Of a stretch of 64,000 nt of DNA, positions 53,518-61,864 are shown one piece after another (the first letter of the stretch is position 1; each line of letters begins with the position of its first letter). Where the stretch lies: positions 310,001-374,000 of the forward strand of contig NZ_JAAXOX010000002.1 in assembly GCF_012396125.1 (NCBI RefSeq), read 5' to 3'. Below the pieces are notes generated by a model, which saw only the letters and a program-made list of their open reading frames with translations, was not told the DNA's origin and did no database searches. This DNA comes from Cellulomonas denverensis (GTDB taxonomy: Bacteria > Actinomycetota > Actinomycetes > Actinomycetales > Cellulomonadaceae). The position numbers were made by a program, and so were the translations under genes.

Positions 53518-53534
53518 ACTGTACAGACCGGTCT
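53518..53534 (-). promoter_or_regulatory. Leaderless -10 box and operator of the tetR-eamA operon
   Basis: Minus strand TACAGT at 53523-53518, then 6 nt and ATG 53511. The perfect palindrome AGACCGGTCT (53525-53534) abuts the -10 box and lies in the 25-bp gap after the polymerase stop. Confidence 0.6.
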
Positions 53535-53536
53535 AC

Positions 53537-55231
53537 CTAGGCCTGGTCGTAGGAGTCCACGATCGACAGGTCGAGCGCGAACTCGACCGGGGTGTCGCCG
53601 AACAACAGCCGCCCGGCCTCCTCCGCCGCCTCCCGCACCGCCGCGGCCACCCGCTCGGCCTGGTCCACCGGACTGTGCACCATCAGCTCGTCGTGCAGGA
53701 AGAACACCAGGTGCGGGCGGCCGGGCAACCCGATCAATCGCTGGCGCAGCACCGCCATCCAGCACAGCGCCCACTCCGCCGCGGTGCCCTGCACCACGAA
53801 GTTCCGGGTGAACCGGCCCCAGTCGCGGGCGTGCCGGCGCGCGTCCCGGGCGGTGGACTCGTCGCCGCCCTCCCCCGCCGCGGCCAGTCGCTCGGCCAGC
53901 CGGTCCGCCGACGGCAGCGGCGAGGACCGGCCGAGCCAGGTGGTCACCTGCTCCCCGCGCTCCCCGGCCCGGGCCGCCTGTTCCACCGGCTCCACCGCCT
54001 GCGGGTACCCGCGGGCCAGCTGCGGCATCAGCACCGCACTGGCCCCGGTGGTGGCGCCGTAGATCGCCCCGAGCATCGCGTACTTGGCCTGCTGCCGGTC
54101 CTCGACGATCCCGGCCTGCACCACCGCCTGGTACAGATCGGCCTGCTGCCCGGCCGCCGCCATCGCCCGGTCGCCGGACATCGCGGCCAGCACCCGGGGT
54201 TCCAGCTGGGCGGCATCGGCGACCACCAGCACCCGGCCCGGGTCGGCCCGCACCGCCGCCCGGATCCCGGCGGGCAGTTGCAGTGCCCCGCCACCGCTGG
54301 ACGCCCAGCGCCCGGTGACCACCCCGGCGGGCACGTAGTCCGGCCGGAACCGGCCGCCGGAGACCCAGCGGTCCAGCCAGGCCCAGCCGTTCGCGGACAG
54401 CAGCCGGGCCAGCTTCTTGTAGGTCAGCAGCGGCTCGATCGCCGGGTGGTCGTGCCCGCGCAGTTCCCACTTGCGGGTGCTGGCGACGTCGATCCCCGCC
54501 GCCCGCAGCGCGCGCAGCAGCTCCGGCGGCGAGTCCGGGTTCAGGCCCGGCCGGTCCAGCGCGGCGGCGATCTGCTCCGCCAGGGACTGCAGCACCGCCG
54601 GGCGGGCACCCTCCGCGGGCCGGGGACCCAGGCGCTCGGTCAGCAGCGCGTCGTGCAGGTCGGCCCGGAACGGCAGCCCGTCGAACCGCAGCTCGTCCGC
54701 GATCAGCGCCCCGGCCGACTCGGCCGCCAGCAGCAGGCGCAGCCGCCCGTCGTCGCCGGCCTCGGCCAGGCAGCCCAGCTGGGCGCGCAGCTCGGCCGCC
54801 GGGTCCGGCAGTCCGGCCGCGGGCTCGGGCCGGTCCCAGTCGTCGAACAGGCTGGGCGGCGGCGGCTCGACCACCGGGGCGGCCGGGGCGGCGTCGTCCC
54901 AGGGACCGTGCGGCGCCAGGGCCAGCCGGGTCCCGGCGGTCCGGGTGGAGCGGCGCAGGATCGCGTGGCACAGCCGCAGGTCGTGCGCACGGCGGACCCG
55001 CACCCCGGCGGCCAGCAGCCCCGGGTACCACCGCTCGGTGTCGTCCCAGACCCAGCGCGGTCCCTCGGCCTCCTCGATCGCGGCGACCACCCCGGCCAAC
55101 TCGGCCTCCGGGACCTGCCGCACCGGTCCCAGACCCTCGGACACCACGGTCGCCGGATCCGGCGCCGCCCGCAGCTCGACCACCCCGGGCCGGGCGGGAT
55201 CGGCGCAGATCAGCACGAACGACACCCGCAC
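53537..55231 (-). CDS. Family A DNA polymerase with vestigial 3'-5' exonuclease domain
   Basis: 564 residues, no 5'-nuclease domain. Polymerase motif A VLVVADAAQLEPRVLA (family DYSQIELR replaced by DAAQLEPR), motif B RQQAKYAMLGAIYGATTG, motif C LVFFLHDELMVH. The N-terminal part aligns with the exonuclease fold but begins SFVLICADPARPGVVELR and lacks the Asp-x-Glu of an active exonuclease. Actinobacteria carry such a bifunctional-polymerase-annotated paralogue in addition to PolA; it may act in repair synthesis. GTG 55231 used. Divergent from PAC2. Confidence 0.88.
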   Translation of the reverse strand: MRVSFVLICADPARPGVVELRAAPDPATVVSEGLGPVRQVPEAELAGVVAAIEEAEGPRWVWDDTERWYPGLLAAGVRVRRAHDLRLCHAILRRSTRTAGTRLALAPHGPWDDAAPAAPVVEPPPPSLFDDWDRPEPAAGLPDPAAELRAQLGCLAEAGDDGRLRLLLAAESAGALIADELRFDGLPFRADLHDALLTERLGPRPAEGARPAVLQSLAEQIAAALDRPGLNPDSPPELLRALRAAGIDVASTRKWELRGHDHPAIEPLLTYKKLARLLSANGWAWLDRWVSGGRFRPDYVPAGVVTGRWASSGGGALQLPAGIRAAVRADPGRVLVVADAAQLEPRVLAAMSGDRAMAAAGQQADLYQAVVQAGIVEDRQQAKYAMLGAIYGATTGASAVLMPQLARGYPQAVEPVEQAARAGERGEQVTTWLGRSSPLPSADRLAERLAAAGEGGDESTARDARRHARDWGRFTRNFVVQGTAAEWALCWMAVLRQRLIGLPGRPHLVFFLHDELMVHSPVDQAERVAAAVREAAEEAGRLLFGDTPVEFALDLSIVDSYDQA

Positions 55232-55279
55232 ATCACACCATCGCCGACCGACATCCCAGGCAGTGTCGCCGTCAGGACC

Positions 55280-55285
55280 TACGCT
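55280..55285 (+). promoter_or_regulatory. Leaderless -10 box of the PAC2 gene
   Basis: TACGCT, 6 nt, then ATG 55292; no Shine-Dalgarno. Confidence 0.58.
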
Positions 55286-55291
55286 GGTCCG

Positions 55292-56164
55292 ATGAGCGAT
55301 CAGCCGATCACGCCAGCCACGGGCATGTCGCTGCCCGGCCGGGAGACCGTCCTGCTCGCCGCCTTCGAGGGCTGGAACGACGCGGGCTCGGCCGCCAGCC
55401 AGGCCCTGGAGCACCTGCACGAGGTGTGGGGTGCCGAGCAGGTCGACGAGCTGGACCCGGAGGAGTACCACGACTTCCAGGTGAACCGCCCGGTGATCGG
55501 GGTCAATGCCGACGGCGACCGGGAGATCACCTGGCCGAGCACCGCGGTCGCCGTGGCCACCGCACCGCGCTCCGGCCGCCGGATCGTCCTGGTGCACGGC
55601 ATCGAACCGTCGATGCGCTGGCGCCGGTACTGCGGCGAACTGCTGGACATCGCCGCCGCCCAGCACGCCGGCACCGTCCTGACCCTGGGCGCCCTGCTGG
55701 CCGACGTGCCGCACACCCGGCCGATCCCGGTCACGGTCACCAGCGAGGACCGGGCGGTGCGCGAGCTGCTGGACGTGGAGTCGAACAGCTACGAGGGGCC
55801 GACCGGCATCGTCGGCGTGCTGCAGCACGAGGCCGCCGCGCGCGGGCTGCGCACCCTGTCGCTGTGGGCCGCGGTGCCGCACTACGTCGCCCACCCGCCC
55901 TCGCCCAAGGCCGTGCTCGCACTGCTGCACCGGATCGAGCAGGTGATCGGCGAGCCGGTCCCGCTGGGCGATCTGCCCGAGGACGCGGCAGCATGGCAGG
56001 ACGGCGTGGACGAACTCGCCGGCGAGGACAGCGAGATCGCCGAGTACGTCCGCCAGCTGGAGGAGGCCAAGGACACCGCCGAACTCCCCGAGGCCTCCGG
56101 CGAGGCGATCGCCCAGGAGTTCGAGCGCTACCTCAGACGACGGGACAAGGGCCTAGGGGGCTGA
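55292..56164 (+). CDS. PAC2-family protein
   Basis: 290 residues of the PAC2 (proteasome assembly chaperone-like) fold: VLLAAFEGWNDAGSAASQAL (about 20-39), YHDFQVNRPVIGV, RIVLVHGIEPSMRWRRYCGEL, VLTLGALLADVPHTRPIPV, SLWAAVPHYVAHPPSPKA. The C-terminus is a charged helix (ARRLRRRDK-like). Actinobacteria with proteasomes carry this family, but no chaperone activity is established for bacterial copies. It is followed 2 bp later by a phosphotransferase-like gene. Confidence 0.9.
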   Translation: MSDQPITPATGMSLPGRETVLLAAFEGWNDAGSAASQALEHLHEVWGAEQVDELDPEEYHDFQVNRPVIGVNADGDREITWPSTAVAVATAPRSGRRIVLVHGIEPSMRWRRYCGELLDIAAAQHAGTVLTLGALLADVPHTRPIPVTVTSEDRAVRELLDVESNSYEGPTGIVGVLQHEAAARGLRTLSLWAAVPHYVAHPPSPKAVLALLHRIEQVIGEPVPLGDLPEDAAAWQDGVDELAGEDSEIAEYVRQLEEAKDTAELPEASGEAIAQEFERYLRRRDKGLGG

Positions 56165-56166
56165 GC

Positions 56167-56907
56167 ATGACCTCCGCACCGGATCCGCACCCGACCCCGC
56201 TCGCCGGCGGTCACGTGAACACCGTGATCCGGGTCGGCGACACGGTGCGCCGCAGCGCCGGACCCTGGACGCCCACGGTGCACGCCCTGCTGGCCTGGGC
56301 CCGGGCCCGCGGCGCCTGGATGGTGCCCACCCCGCTCGGCGTCGACGAGCAGGGGCGGGAGATGCTCAGCTGGATCCCGGGCACCACCGGCGACTTCCCG
56401 CTGCCGGACTGGGTCTGGCACCCGCGCACCGTGCAGCAGGCCGGTGCCTTCCTGCGGATCTGGCACGACGCCACCGTCGGCTTCCCGGTGCAGGCCGGGC
56501 CGTGGCGACTGCCCGCGCACGAACCCGCCGAGGTGATCTGCCTGAACGACGCCGCGCCGTACAACATGGTGCATGCCGCCGGGCGGCTGGTCGGCTTCAT
56601 CGACATCGACATGGCCTCCCCCGGCCCCCGGGTCTGGGACCTGGCCTACCTGGCGTACCGGCTGTGCTCGTTCTGCTCCGACTCCCCCACCCCCGGTGGC
56701 CTGGACCCGCTGCGCCGCCTGGACAGCCTGCTGCAGGCCTACGGCGAGGACGCCCCGGCCGCCGCCGACGTGCTGGCCACCATGGTCCCCCGCCTGGACG
56801 AGCTGGCCGACTGGACCGACCGGCACGCCGAGGACAGCCGCCAACCCGAGCTGCACGCGCACGCCGACCTGTACCGCCGGGACGCCCGCCGTCTCCCGCA
56901 GCTCTGA
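56167..56907 (+). CDS. Aminoglycoside-phosphotransferase-like kinase with altered HxD motif
   Basis: 246 residues. The catalytic loop reads VICLNDAAPYNMV, where related proteins have H-[GN]-D: the His is Leu but the Asp and the metal-binding Asn remain. The DFD-equivalent GFIDIDMASPGPRVWDLAYLAY is intact. The nucleotide-lobe is short (no clear N-lobe Lys). Probably a small-molecule kinase or pseudokinase rather than a resistance enzyme. Starts 2 bp after PAC2 and co-transcribed with it. Confidence 0.82.
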   Translation: MTSAPDPHPTPLAGGHVNTVIRVGDTVRRSAGPWTPTVHALLAWARARGAWMVPTPLGVDEQGREMLSWIPGTTGDFPLPDWVWHPRTVQQAGAFLRIWHDATVGFPVQAGPWRLPAHEPAEVICLNDAAPYNMVHAAGRLVGFIDIDMASPGPRVWDLAYLAYRLCSFCSDSPTPGGLDPLRRLDSLLQAYGEDAPAAADVLATMVPRLDELADWTDRHAEDSRQPELHAHADLYRRDARRLPQL

Positions 56908-57116
56908 GTCCGCCACCACCTCACGGCGGGCCGAGCAACCCCCGGCGACGGCCGGCCGACCCCCAGTTTCGCCGCCCCGCCACCCTCAACCGACGGCCGG
57001 AACCGGCCCCCGCACAGTCCGGCCCCGCAGGATGAGGCGCCGCAGCCGCCGACCCCGACACCGGCGTGGCAACGAAGCCAGCCGCGGCGCGATCCGGCCC
57101 CCGGGAGGAGCCCGCC

Positions 57117-58643
57117 ATGACCGAACAGGGTCACCACATCCTTGCCCTGGCGATCTACTTCGTCGCGATGCTCGGCATCGGCTGGTACGCCTACCGGCGC
57201 ACCACCAACCACTCCGACTACCTGCTGGGCGGACGGGAACTGCGCCCGACCACCGCCGCGCTGAGTGCCGGCGCCTCCGACATGTCCGGCTGGCTGATGA
57301 TGGGCCTGCCCGGCGCGATCTACGTCTCCGGGCTGGTCGAGTCCTGGATCGCGATCGGGCTGCTGATCGGCGCCTACCTGAACTGGCGGCTGGTCGCGCC
57401 CCGGTTGCGCGCCGCCACCGAGGTCGCCGGGGACGCACTGACCATCCCGAGCTTCCTGGAGCGGCGGCTGCGGGACCGGACCCACCTGATCCGGGTGGTG
57501 TCCGGCCTGGTGATCCTGGTGTTCTTCACCCTCTACATCTCCTCCGGCATGGTGGCCGGCGGGGTGTTCGTGGAGAACTCCTTCGGCGGGGAGTACCTGA
57601 CCGGGATGCTGCTGGTCGCCGGGGTGACGCTGGTCTACACCATGTTCGGCGGGTTCCTGGGGGCGTCGCTGACCGACGTGGTGCAGGGCCTGATGATGAT
57701 GGCCGCGCTGCTCCTGGTGCCGGTGATGGCGGTGTGGCAGCTCGGCGGGCCGGGCGAGGCGATCAGCGCGGTGCGCGAGCTCGACCCGGACCACCTGTCC
57801 ATGCTGGCCGGGACGGCGCTCACCGGCGGCGGGCTGACCGCGATCGTCTCGGCGCTCGCCTGGGGGCTGGGCTACTTCGGCCAGCCGCACGTGATCGTCC
57901 GGTTCATGGCGATGCGGGACGCCGGTGGCGCCAAGGCCGCCCGCCGGATCGGGATCACCTGGATGGGGCTGTCGCTGCTGGGTGCGGTCGCCGGTGGCCT
58001 GGTCGGCGTGGCGTACATCGCCCGGACCGGCACCACGCTGAACGACCCCGAGGCCGTGATGCTGGTGATGTCCCAGCTGCTGCTGCACCCGCTGGTCGGC
58101 GGGTTCGTGCTGGCCGCGGTGGTCGCCGCGGTGATGAGCACGGTGTCCAGTCAGCTGATCGTGTGCTCGTCGGCGCTGGTGGAGGACCTGTACCGGATCG
58201 GCCGGCGCACCCCGCCCTCGCAGCGCACCCTGGTGCTGCTGGGCCGGGCGTGCGTGCTGGTGGTCGCCGTGATCGCGGTGCTGCTCGCCCTGACCCCCGG
58301 CGGCACGATCCTCAGCCTGGTCGCCTTTGCCTGGGCCGGCTTCGGTGCGTCCTTCGGCCCGGCGATCCTGCTCAGCCTGTTCTGGCGCCGGCTCACCGCG
58401 GCGGGCACCCTGGCCGGGATGACCGTCGGCGCGGTCACCGTCTTCGGCTGGAAGGCGCTGGACACCGGGCTGTACGAGCTGCTGCCGGCATTCGTCGCGC
58501 ACCTGGTGGTGGCGGTGGTGGTCAGCCTGCTGTGGCCCAAGCCGGACCCGGAGATCGACCGCGAGTTCACCGCGTCGGTGGCGCTGGCCGAGGGCCGGGC
58601 CGTGGACGACGACCCCGATCCGGTCAGCGCATCAGCGGCGTGA
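57117..58643 (+). CDS. putP: Sodium/proline-type symporter (SSS family)
   Basis: 508 residues, 13 membrane helices. SSS motifs: YRRTTNHSDYLLGGRELRP near 28-46, ALSAGASDMSGWLMMGLPGA, GGFLGASLTDVVQG, LGYFGQPHVIVRFMAM, AVVAAVMSTVSSQLIVCSSAL. Na+-coupled uptake, most like PutP. AGGAG precedes ATG 57117. The 209-bp upstream gap holds only a weak hairpin (GGCCGG/CCGGCC at 56995-57008). Its last 20 bp overlap the convergent VOC gene. Confidence 0.92.
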   Translation: MTEQGHHILALAIYFVAMLGIGWYAYRRTTNHSDYLLGGRELRPTTAALSAGASDMSGWLMMGLPGAIYVSGLVESWIAIGLLIGAYLNWRLVAPRLRAATEVAGDALTIPSFLERRLRDRTHLIRVVSGLVILVFFTLYISSGMVAGGVFVENSFGGEYLTGMLLVAGVTLVYTMFGGFLGASLTDVVQGLMMMAALLLVPVMAVWQLGGPGEAISAVRELDPDHLSMLAGTALTGGGLTAIVSALAWGLGYFGQPHVIVRFMAMRDAGGAKAARRIGITWMGLSLLGAVAGGLVGVAYIARTGTTLNDPEAVMLVMSQLLLHPLVGGFVLAAVVAAVMSTVSSQLIVCSSALVEDLYRIGRRTPPSQRTLVLLGRACVLVVAVIAVLLALTPGGTILSLVAFAWAGFGASFGPAILLSLFWRRLTAAGTLAGMTVGAVTVFGWKALDTGLYELLPAFVAHLVVAVVVSLLWPKPDPEIDREFTASVALAEGRAVDDDPDPVSASAA

Positions 58644-59028
58644 TGAAGCCGATCACGTTGCCGTCCGGGTCGGCCAGGTAGCCGAGCCGGCCGACCCCGG
58701 GGACATCGTCCAGCGGCAGCGCGGTGGTCGCGCCCAGCTCCAGGCCCCGGGCGTACACCGCGTCCACGTCGTCCACCCCGACCACCAGCGTCGCGCCGTT
58801 CACCGCGGCACCGGTCTCCGGACGCGGACCGGACCTGCGCACCAGGCCGCCATTGATCCCGAACCCCGGGGTGCCCTCGTTCCGGACCGACCGCTCCCCG
58901 GTGTCGATCGTCCAGTAGTCCAGGTCGCCGAACCGGGCGAACTCCCAGTCCAGCAGCGCGGAGTAGAACGCGATCAGCCGTTCCGGCTCGCTCGCGTGGA
59001 TCTCGAAGTGGACCACCAGGCCGGCCAT
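58624..59028 (-). CDS. VOC-family (glyoxalase-like) protein
   Basis: 134 residues. Fold elements VVHFEIHASEPERLIAFYSALLDW, GGLVRRSGPRPETG, VGVDDVDAVYARGLELG, LADPDGNVIGFI (metal Glu position replaced by Val before the end). Metal ligands are partly present; substrate unknown. ATG 59028 has GGGAG. It convergently overlaps putP by 20 bp. Confidence 0.87.
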   Translation of the reverse strand: MAGLVVHFEIHASEPERLIAFYSALLDWEFARFGDLDYWTIDTGERSVRNEGTPGFGINGGLVRRSGPRPETGAAVNGATLVVGVDDVDAVYARGLELGATTALPLDDVPGVGRLGYLADPDGNVIGFITPLMR

Positions 59029-59087
59029 GGCTGCTCCCTCGTCAGTGCCGCACGGATACCCAGCGTAGGCCGGGCGGCCGCCCGGGG

Positions 59088-59732
59088 TCAGACGAGCGCG
59101 GCCACCGCGCGATCGAAGTCCGCCACGGCCGCGTCGGTGAGCGGTTCGGCCAGCAGGGCGCGGGCGACCGGGGCGCCGACGGTCACCGCGGCCACCCCGG
59201 CGAGGGCCAGCCGCCGCACGTCGTCGGCGGCGCGCAGGCTGGCCGCGAGCACCTCGGTGCCGGTCCCGGCCAGGATCTGCTGCATCTGCGCGATCTGCCC
59301 GTGCCCGTCGCGGCCCTGCTCGGTCATCCGGCCGAGGTAGGGCGCGATCCACCGGGCACCGGCCGCCGCCGCGGTGATCGCCTGCTGCGCGTGGTACACG
59401 GCGGTGACCAGCACCGGCACGTCCTGATCGGCCAGTCGCCGGGTGGCGGACAGCCCGGCCACGGTGGCGGGGATCTTCACCACCAGCCGGTCGGACAGCC
59501 GCCGCAGCTCGTGCGCCTCGGCGACCAGGTCGTCGACCTCCGACCCGGTGGTCTGGACGAAGACCTCGGCGGTCCCCCGGTCCAGCAGCCAGCGCACCAG
59601 CTCGGGCACCTGCGCCAGCCGCACCCCGCCGCGCTGCAGGATCAGCGGGTTGGTGGTGACGCCGGTGAACAGGCCGGTGTCCAGCAGTGGGGCCAGGTCG
59701 TCCCGGTCGGCGCTGTCCAGGTAGAGCCGCAT
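59088..59732 (-). CDS. Transaldolase/fructose-6-phosphate aldolase-like
   Basis: 214 residues, the size of FSA-type transaldolases. MRLYLDSADRDDLAPLLDTG and VTTNPLIL at the start; Schiff-base Lys in LVVKIPAT (about 83-90); Gln/Tyr-containing AVYHAQQAITAAAAG and IAPYLGRM follow. Such enzymes cleave ketose phosphates to dihydroxyacetone or an aldehyde plus glyceraldehyde 3-phosphate. Stop codons of neighbours lie within a few bases: it is the last gene of the sugar operon, 1 bp after the kinase. Confidence 0.88.
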   Translation of the reverse strand: MRLYLDSADRDDLAPLLDTGLFTGVTTNPLILQRGGVRLAQVPELVRWLLDRGTAEVFVQTTGSEVDDLVAEAHELRRLSDRLVVKIPATVAGLSATRRLADQDVPVLVTAVYHAQQAITAAAAGARWIAPYLGRMTEQGRDGHGQIAQMQQILAGTGTEVLAASLRAADDVRRLALAGVAAVTVGAPVARALLAEPLTDAAVADFDRAVAALV

Positions 59733-59733
59733 C

Positions 59734-61218
59734 TCAGTCCCTCTCTCGGGTCGTGGTCTCGGTGGGCTGCCGCCAGTCGGCCAGTGCCCGGTACCGGTCG
59801 AGCAGGTCGTCGCCGAGCGGTCCGCCCGGCTCGGTGACCGAGGTGGTGGCCGGAGCCCAGGCGTCCCGGACGGCGGTCACGTCCGCCCCGGCCAGCACGG
59901 CGGCCGCCTGCACCGCGGCGCCCCGTGCGGTGGCCTCGGCGGCGTCCCGGGTGTGCACCGGGCGGCCCAGCGCGTCGGCCAGCACCTGCCGGTAGGCGGG
60001 CGACCGGCCGCCGCCCCCGGCGACCACCACCTCACCGTCCGCGGCGGCACCGGCGGCGACGATCGCCTGGTGTCCGCGCAGCAGTCCGAGCACGACTCCC
60101 TCGTGCGCGGCGAGGGCCAGCTCCTCCCGGGTGGCGTCCGTGCGCAGGCCGCCGAGCAGGCCGCGGGCGTCCGGGCGGTCCGGGGTGCGTTCGCCGTCCA
60201 GGTAGGCGGCCAGCACCATCCGGTCCGGACGGCGCTCGGCGGCCAGGGCCAGGGCGGCCAGCTCGTCCAGGCCGACGCCGAGCAACCGGGCCACGGTGTC
60301 GGTGACCTTGGTCGAGTTCAGCGAGCACATCAGCGGCAGCCAGCCACCGGCGGCGTCGGCCACCCCGTCCACCCAGCCGGTGCCGTCGTGCACCGGGACC
60401 GAGGAGGTGGTCATCACCACCCCGGAGGTGCCCAGCGAGTACAGCACCTGTCCGGGCCCCAGGCCGATGCCCAGCGCCCCCGCGTGCTGGTCACCGGCAC
60501 CGGCGCCGACCACCACGTCCGGCCGGAGCCCGAGCTCCGCGGCGGCGGCGGTGTCGGCCGGCCCGGCAGCCTCGGACGGCCCGGCGACCTCCGGGAGCAT
60601 CGCCGCCCAGTCCGGACCGGACCGGACCCAGCGGTCCAGCAGCCCGGTCAGGTACCGGCCCTCGTGTGCGGCGTAGTACCCGGTGCCGGAGGCCTCGGAC
60701 CGGTCGGTGACCGCCCGGCCGGTCAGCCGGTGGCTCAGCCAGTCGTGCGGCAGCAGCACCCGGCGGGTGCGGTCCAGCAGCTCCGGTTCGTGCTCGGCGA
60801 CCCAGGCGAGCTTGGTGATCGTGAACGCCGCGGTGGGCACCGAGCCCACCGCATCCGCCCAGCCCGGCATCCCGAGCTCGGCGACCATCGCGGCCGCCTG
60901 CGGCGAGGAGGTGGTGTCGTTCCACAGTTTGACCGGCCGGAGCACCCGGTCCCGGTCGTCCAGCAGCACCGGGCCGTGACACTGGGCGGCAATGCCGACC
61001 GCGTCGATCCGGTCCGCGGTCAGCCCCGCCTGGCCCAGGGCCGCCGCCAGGGCCAGCCGCAGCGCGGCCCACCAGTCGGCGGGGTCCTGCTCGGACACCG
61101 GGGGCGCGGTCGCCGGGTGCGGTGCCCGGCCGGAGCCGAGCAGCCGCCCGTCGTCGGCGTCCCGCAGTTCCACCGTGCAGGACTGGGTCGAGGAGTCGAC
61201 CCCGGCGACCACGCCCAT
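59734..61218 (-). CDS. FGGY-family carbohydrate kinase (xylulokinase-like)
   Basis: 494 residues. N-terminal ATPase block VVAGVDSSTQSCTVELRD; substrate motif AQCHGPVLLDDRD and KLWNDTTSS; second lobe GAGAGDQHAGALGIGLGPGQ, SLGTSGVVMTT, and VVVAGGGGRSPAYRQVLADALG. Closest to xylulokinases, but ribulokinase, erythrulose or other ketose kinases cannot be excluded. Its ATG directly overlaps the SIS gene stop; coupled translation in the operon. Confidence 0.9.
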   Translation of the reverse strand: MGVVAGVDSSTQSCTVELRDADDGRLLGSGRAPHPATAPPVSEQDPADWWAALRLALAAALGQAGLTADRIDAVGIAAQCHGPVLLDDRDRVLRPVKLWNDTTSSPQAAAMVAELGMPGWADAVGSVPTAAFTITKLAWVAEHEPELLDRTRRVLLPHDWLSHRLTGRAVTDRSEASGTGYYAAHEGRYLTGLLDRWVRSGPDWAAMLPEVAGPSEAAGPADTAAAAELGLRPDVVVGAGAGDQHAGALGIGLGPGQVLYSLGTSGVVMTTSSVPVHDGTGWVDGVADAAGGWLPLMCSLNSTKVTDTVARLLGVGLDELAALALAAERRPDRMVLAAYLDGERTPDRPDARGLLGGLRTDATREELALAAHEGVVLGLLRGHQAIVAAGAAADGEVVVAGGGGRSPAYRQVLADALGRPVHTRDAAEATARGAAVQAAAVLAGADVTAVRDAWAPATTSVTEPGGPLGDDLLDRYRALADWRQPTETTTRERD

Positions 61219-61847
61219 CAGGCGTCCCCGAGCGGTGGCAGGGCGTCCGGCAGCTCCTCGCGCTTGCCCACCGCACCGGCGGGGTGAGTGAACAGCACCT
61301 GGTCCCAGCCGTAGCCGCGCCGGCGCATCAGCACCGCGGCGAGGGCGTCGCCCCAGACCGCGGTGGCCAGGGTCGAGCCCATCGCGATCACCCCGCCCGG
61401 GTCCACCTCCGGCCCGGGGTCGATCACCACGGTCAGGTCGGCCAGCCGGCCCAGGGTCGAGTCCGCGGTGGCGGTGAGCGCGATCACCGGGACCCCGCGG
61501 CTGCGCAGCCGGGTGGACAGGTCGTTGAGCTCATCGGATTCCCCGCCCCGGGAGATGGTGATCAGCAGATCGCCGGCGGCGACCGCCCCCATCGTGCCGT
61601 GCAGCGCGTCCATCCCCGGCAGGAACACCGCCGGCGTGCCGCAGACCGACAGCAGGTGCGCCATCCGCCGGGCGACCGCGCCGGAGGTGCCCGACCCGGT
61701 GACGAACACCTTGCCGGTGCAGCCGTCCACCAGGTCCACCGCCCGCAGGAAGGTGTCGTCGAGCTGGTCGGCCACCGCGGCCACACCCCCGCCCTCCCGC
61801 CGCACCAGCTCGCGGGCGGCGCGCAGGGTCTCGTCGGCGCTGGTCAT
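61218..61847 (-). CDS. SIS-domain sugar isomerase
   Basis: 209 residues. Sugar-isomerase core VFVTGSGTSGAVARRMAHLL (about 45-64), GDLLITISRGGESDEL and VIALTATADSTLGRL, typical of KpsF/GutQ or 6-phospho-3-hexuloisomerase types. ATG 61847 has GGAGGAACGACC upstream; the ATG 61868 overlaps the ABC stop (ATGA) and is possible. Between the ABC and kinase genes it probably interconverts an aldose and ketose phosphate. Confidence 0.88.
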   Translation of the reverse strand: MTSADETLRAARELVRREGGGVAAVADQLDDTFLRAVDLVDGCTGKVFVTGSGTSGAVARRMAHLLSVCGTPAVFLPGMDALHGTMGAVAAGDLLITISRGGESDELNDLSTRLRSRGVPVIALTATADSTLGRLADLTVVIDPGPEVDPGGVIAMGSTLATAVWGDALAAVLMRRRGYGWDQVLFTHPAGAVGKREELPDALPPLGDA

Positions 61848-61864
61848 GGTCGTTCCTCCGTGGT

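Noticed and set aside
56908..57116. Possible gene or RNA in the gap before putP
   Set aside because: 209 bp with no start-supported frame; only a short GGCCGG/CCGGCC hairpin (56995-57008) that could be a weak terminator.
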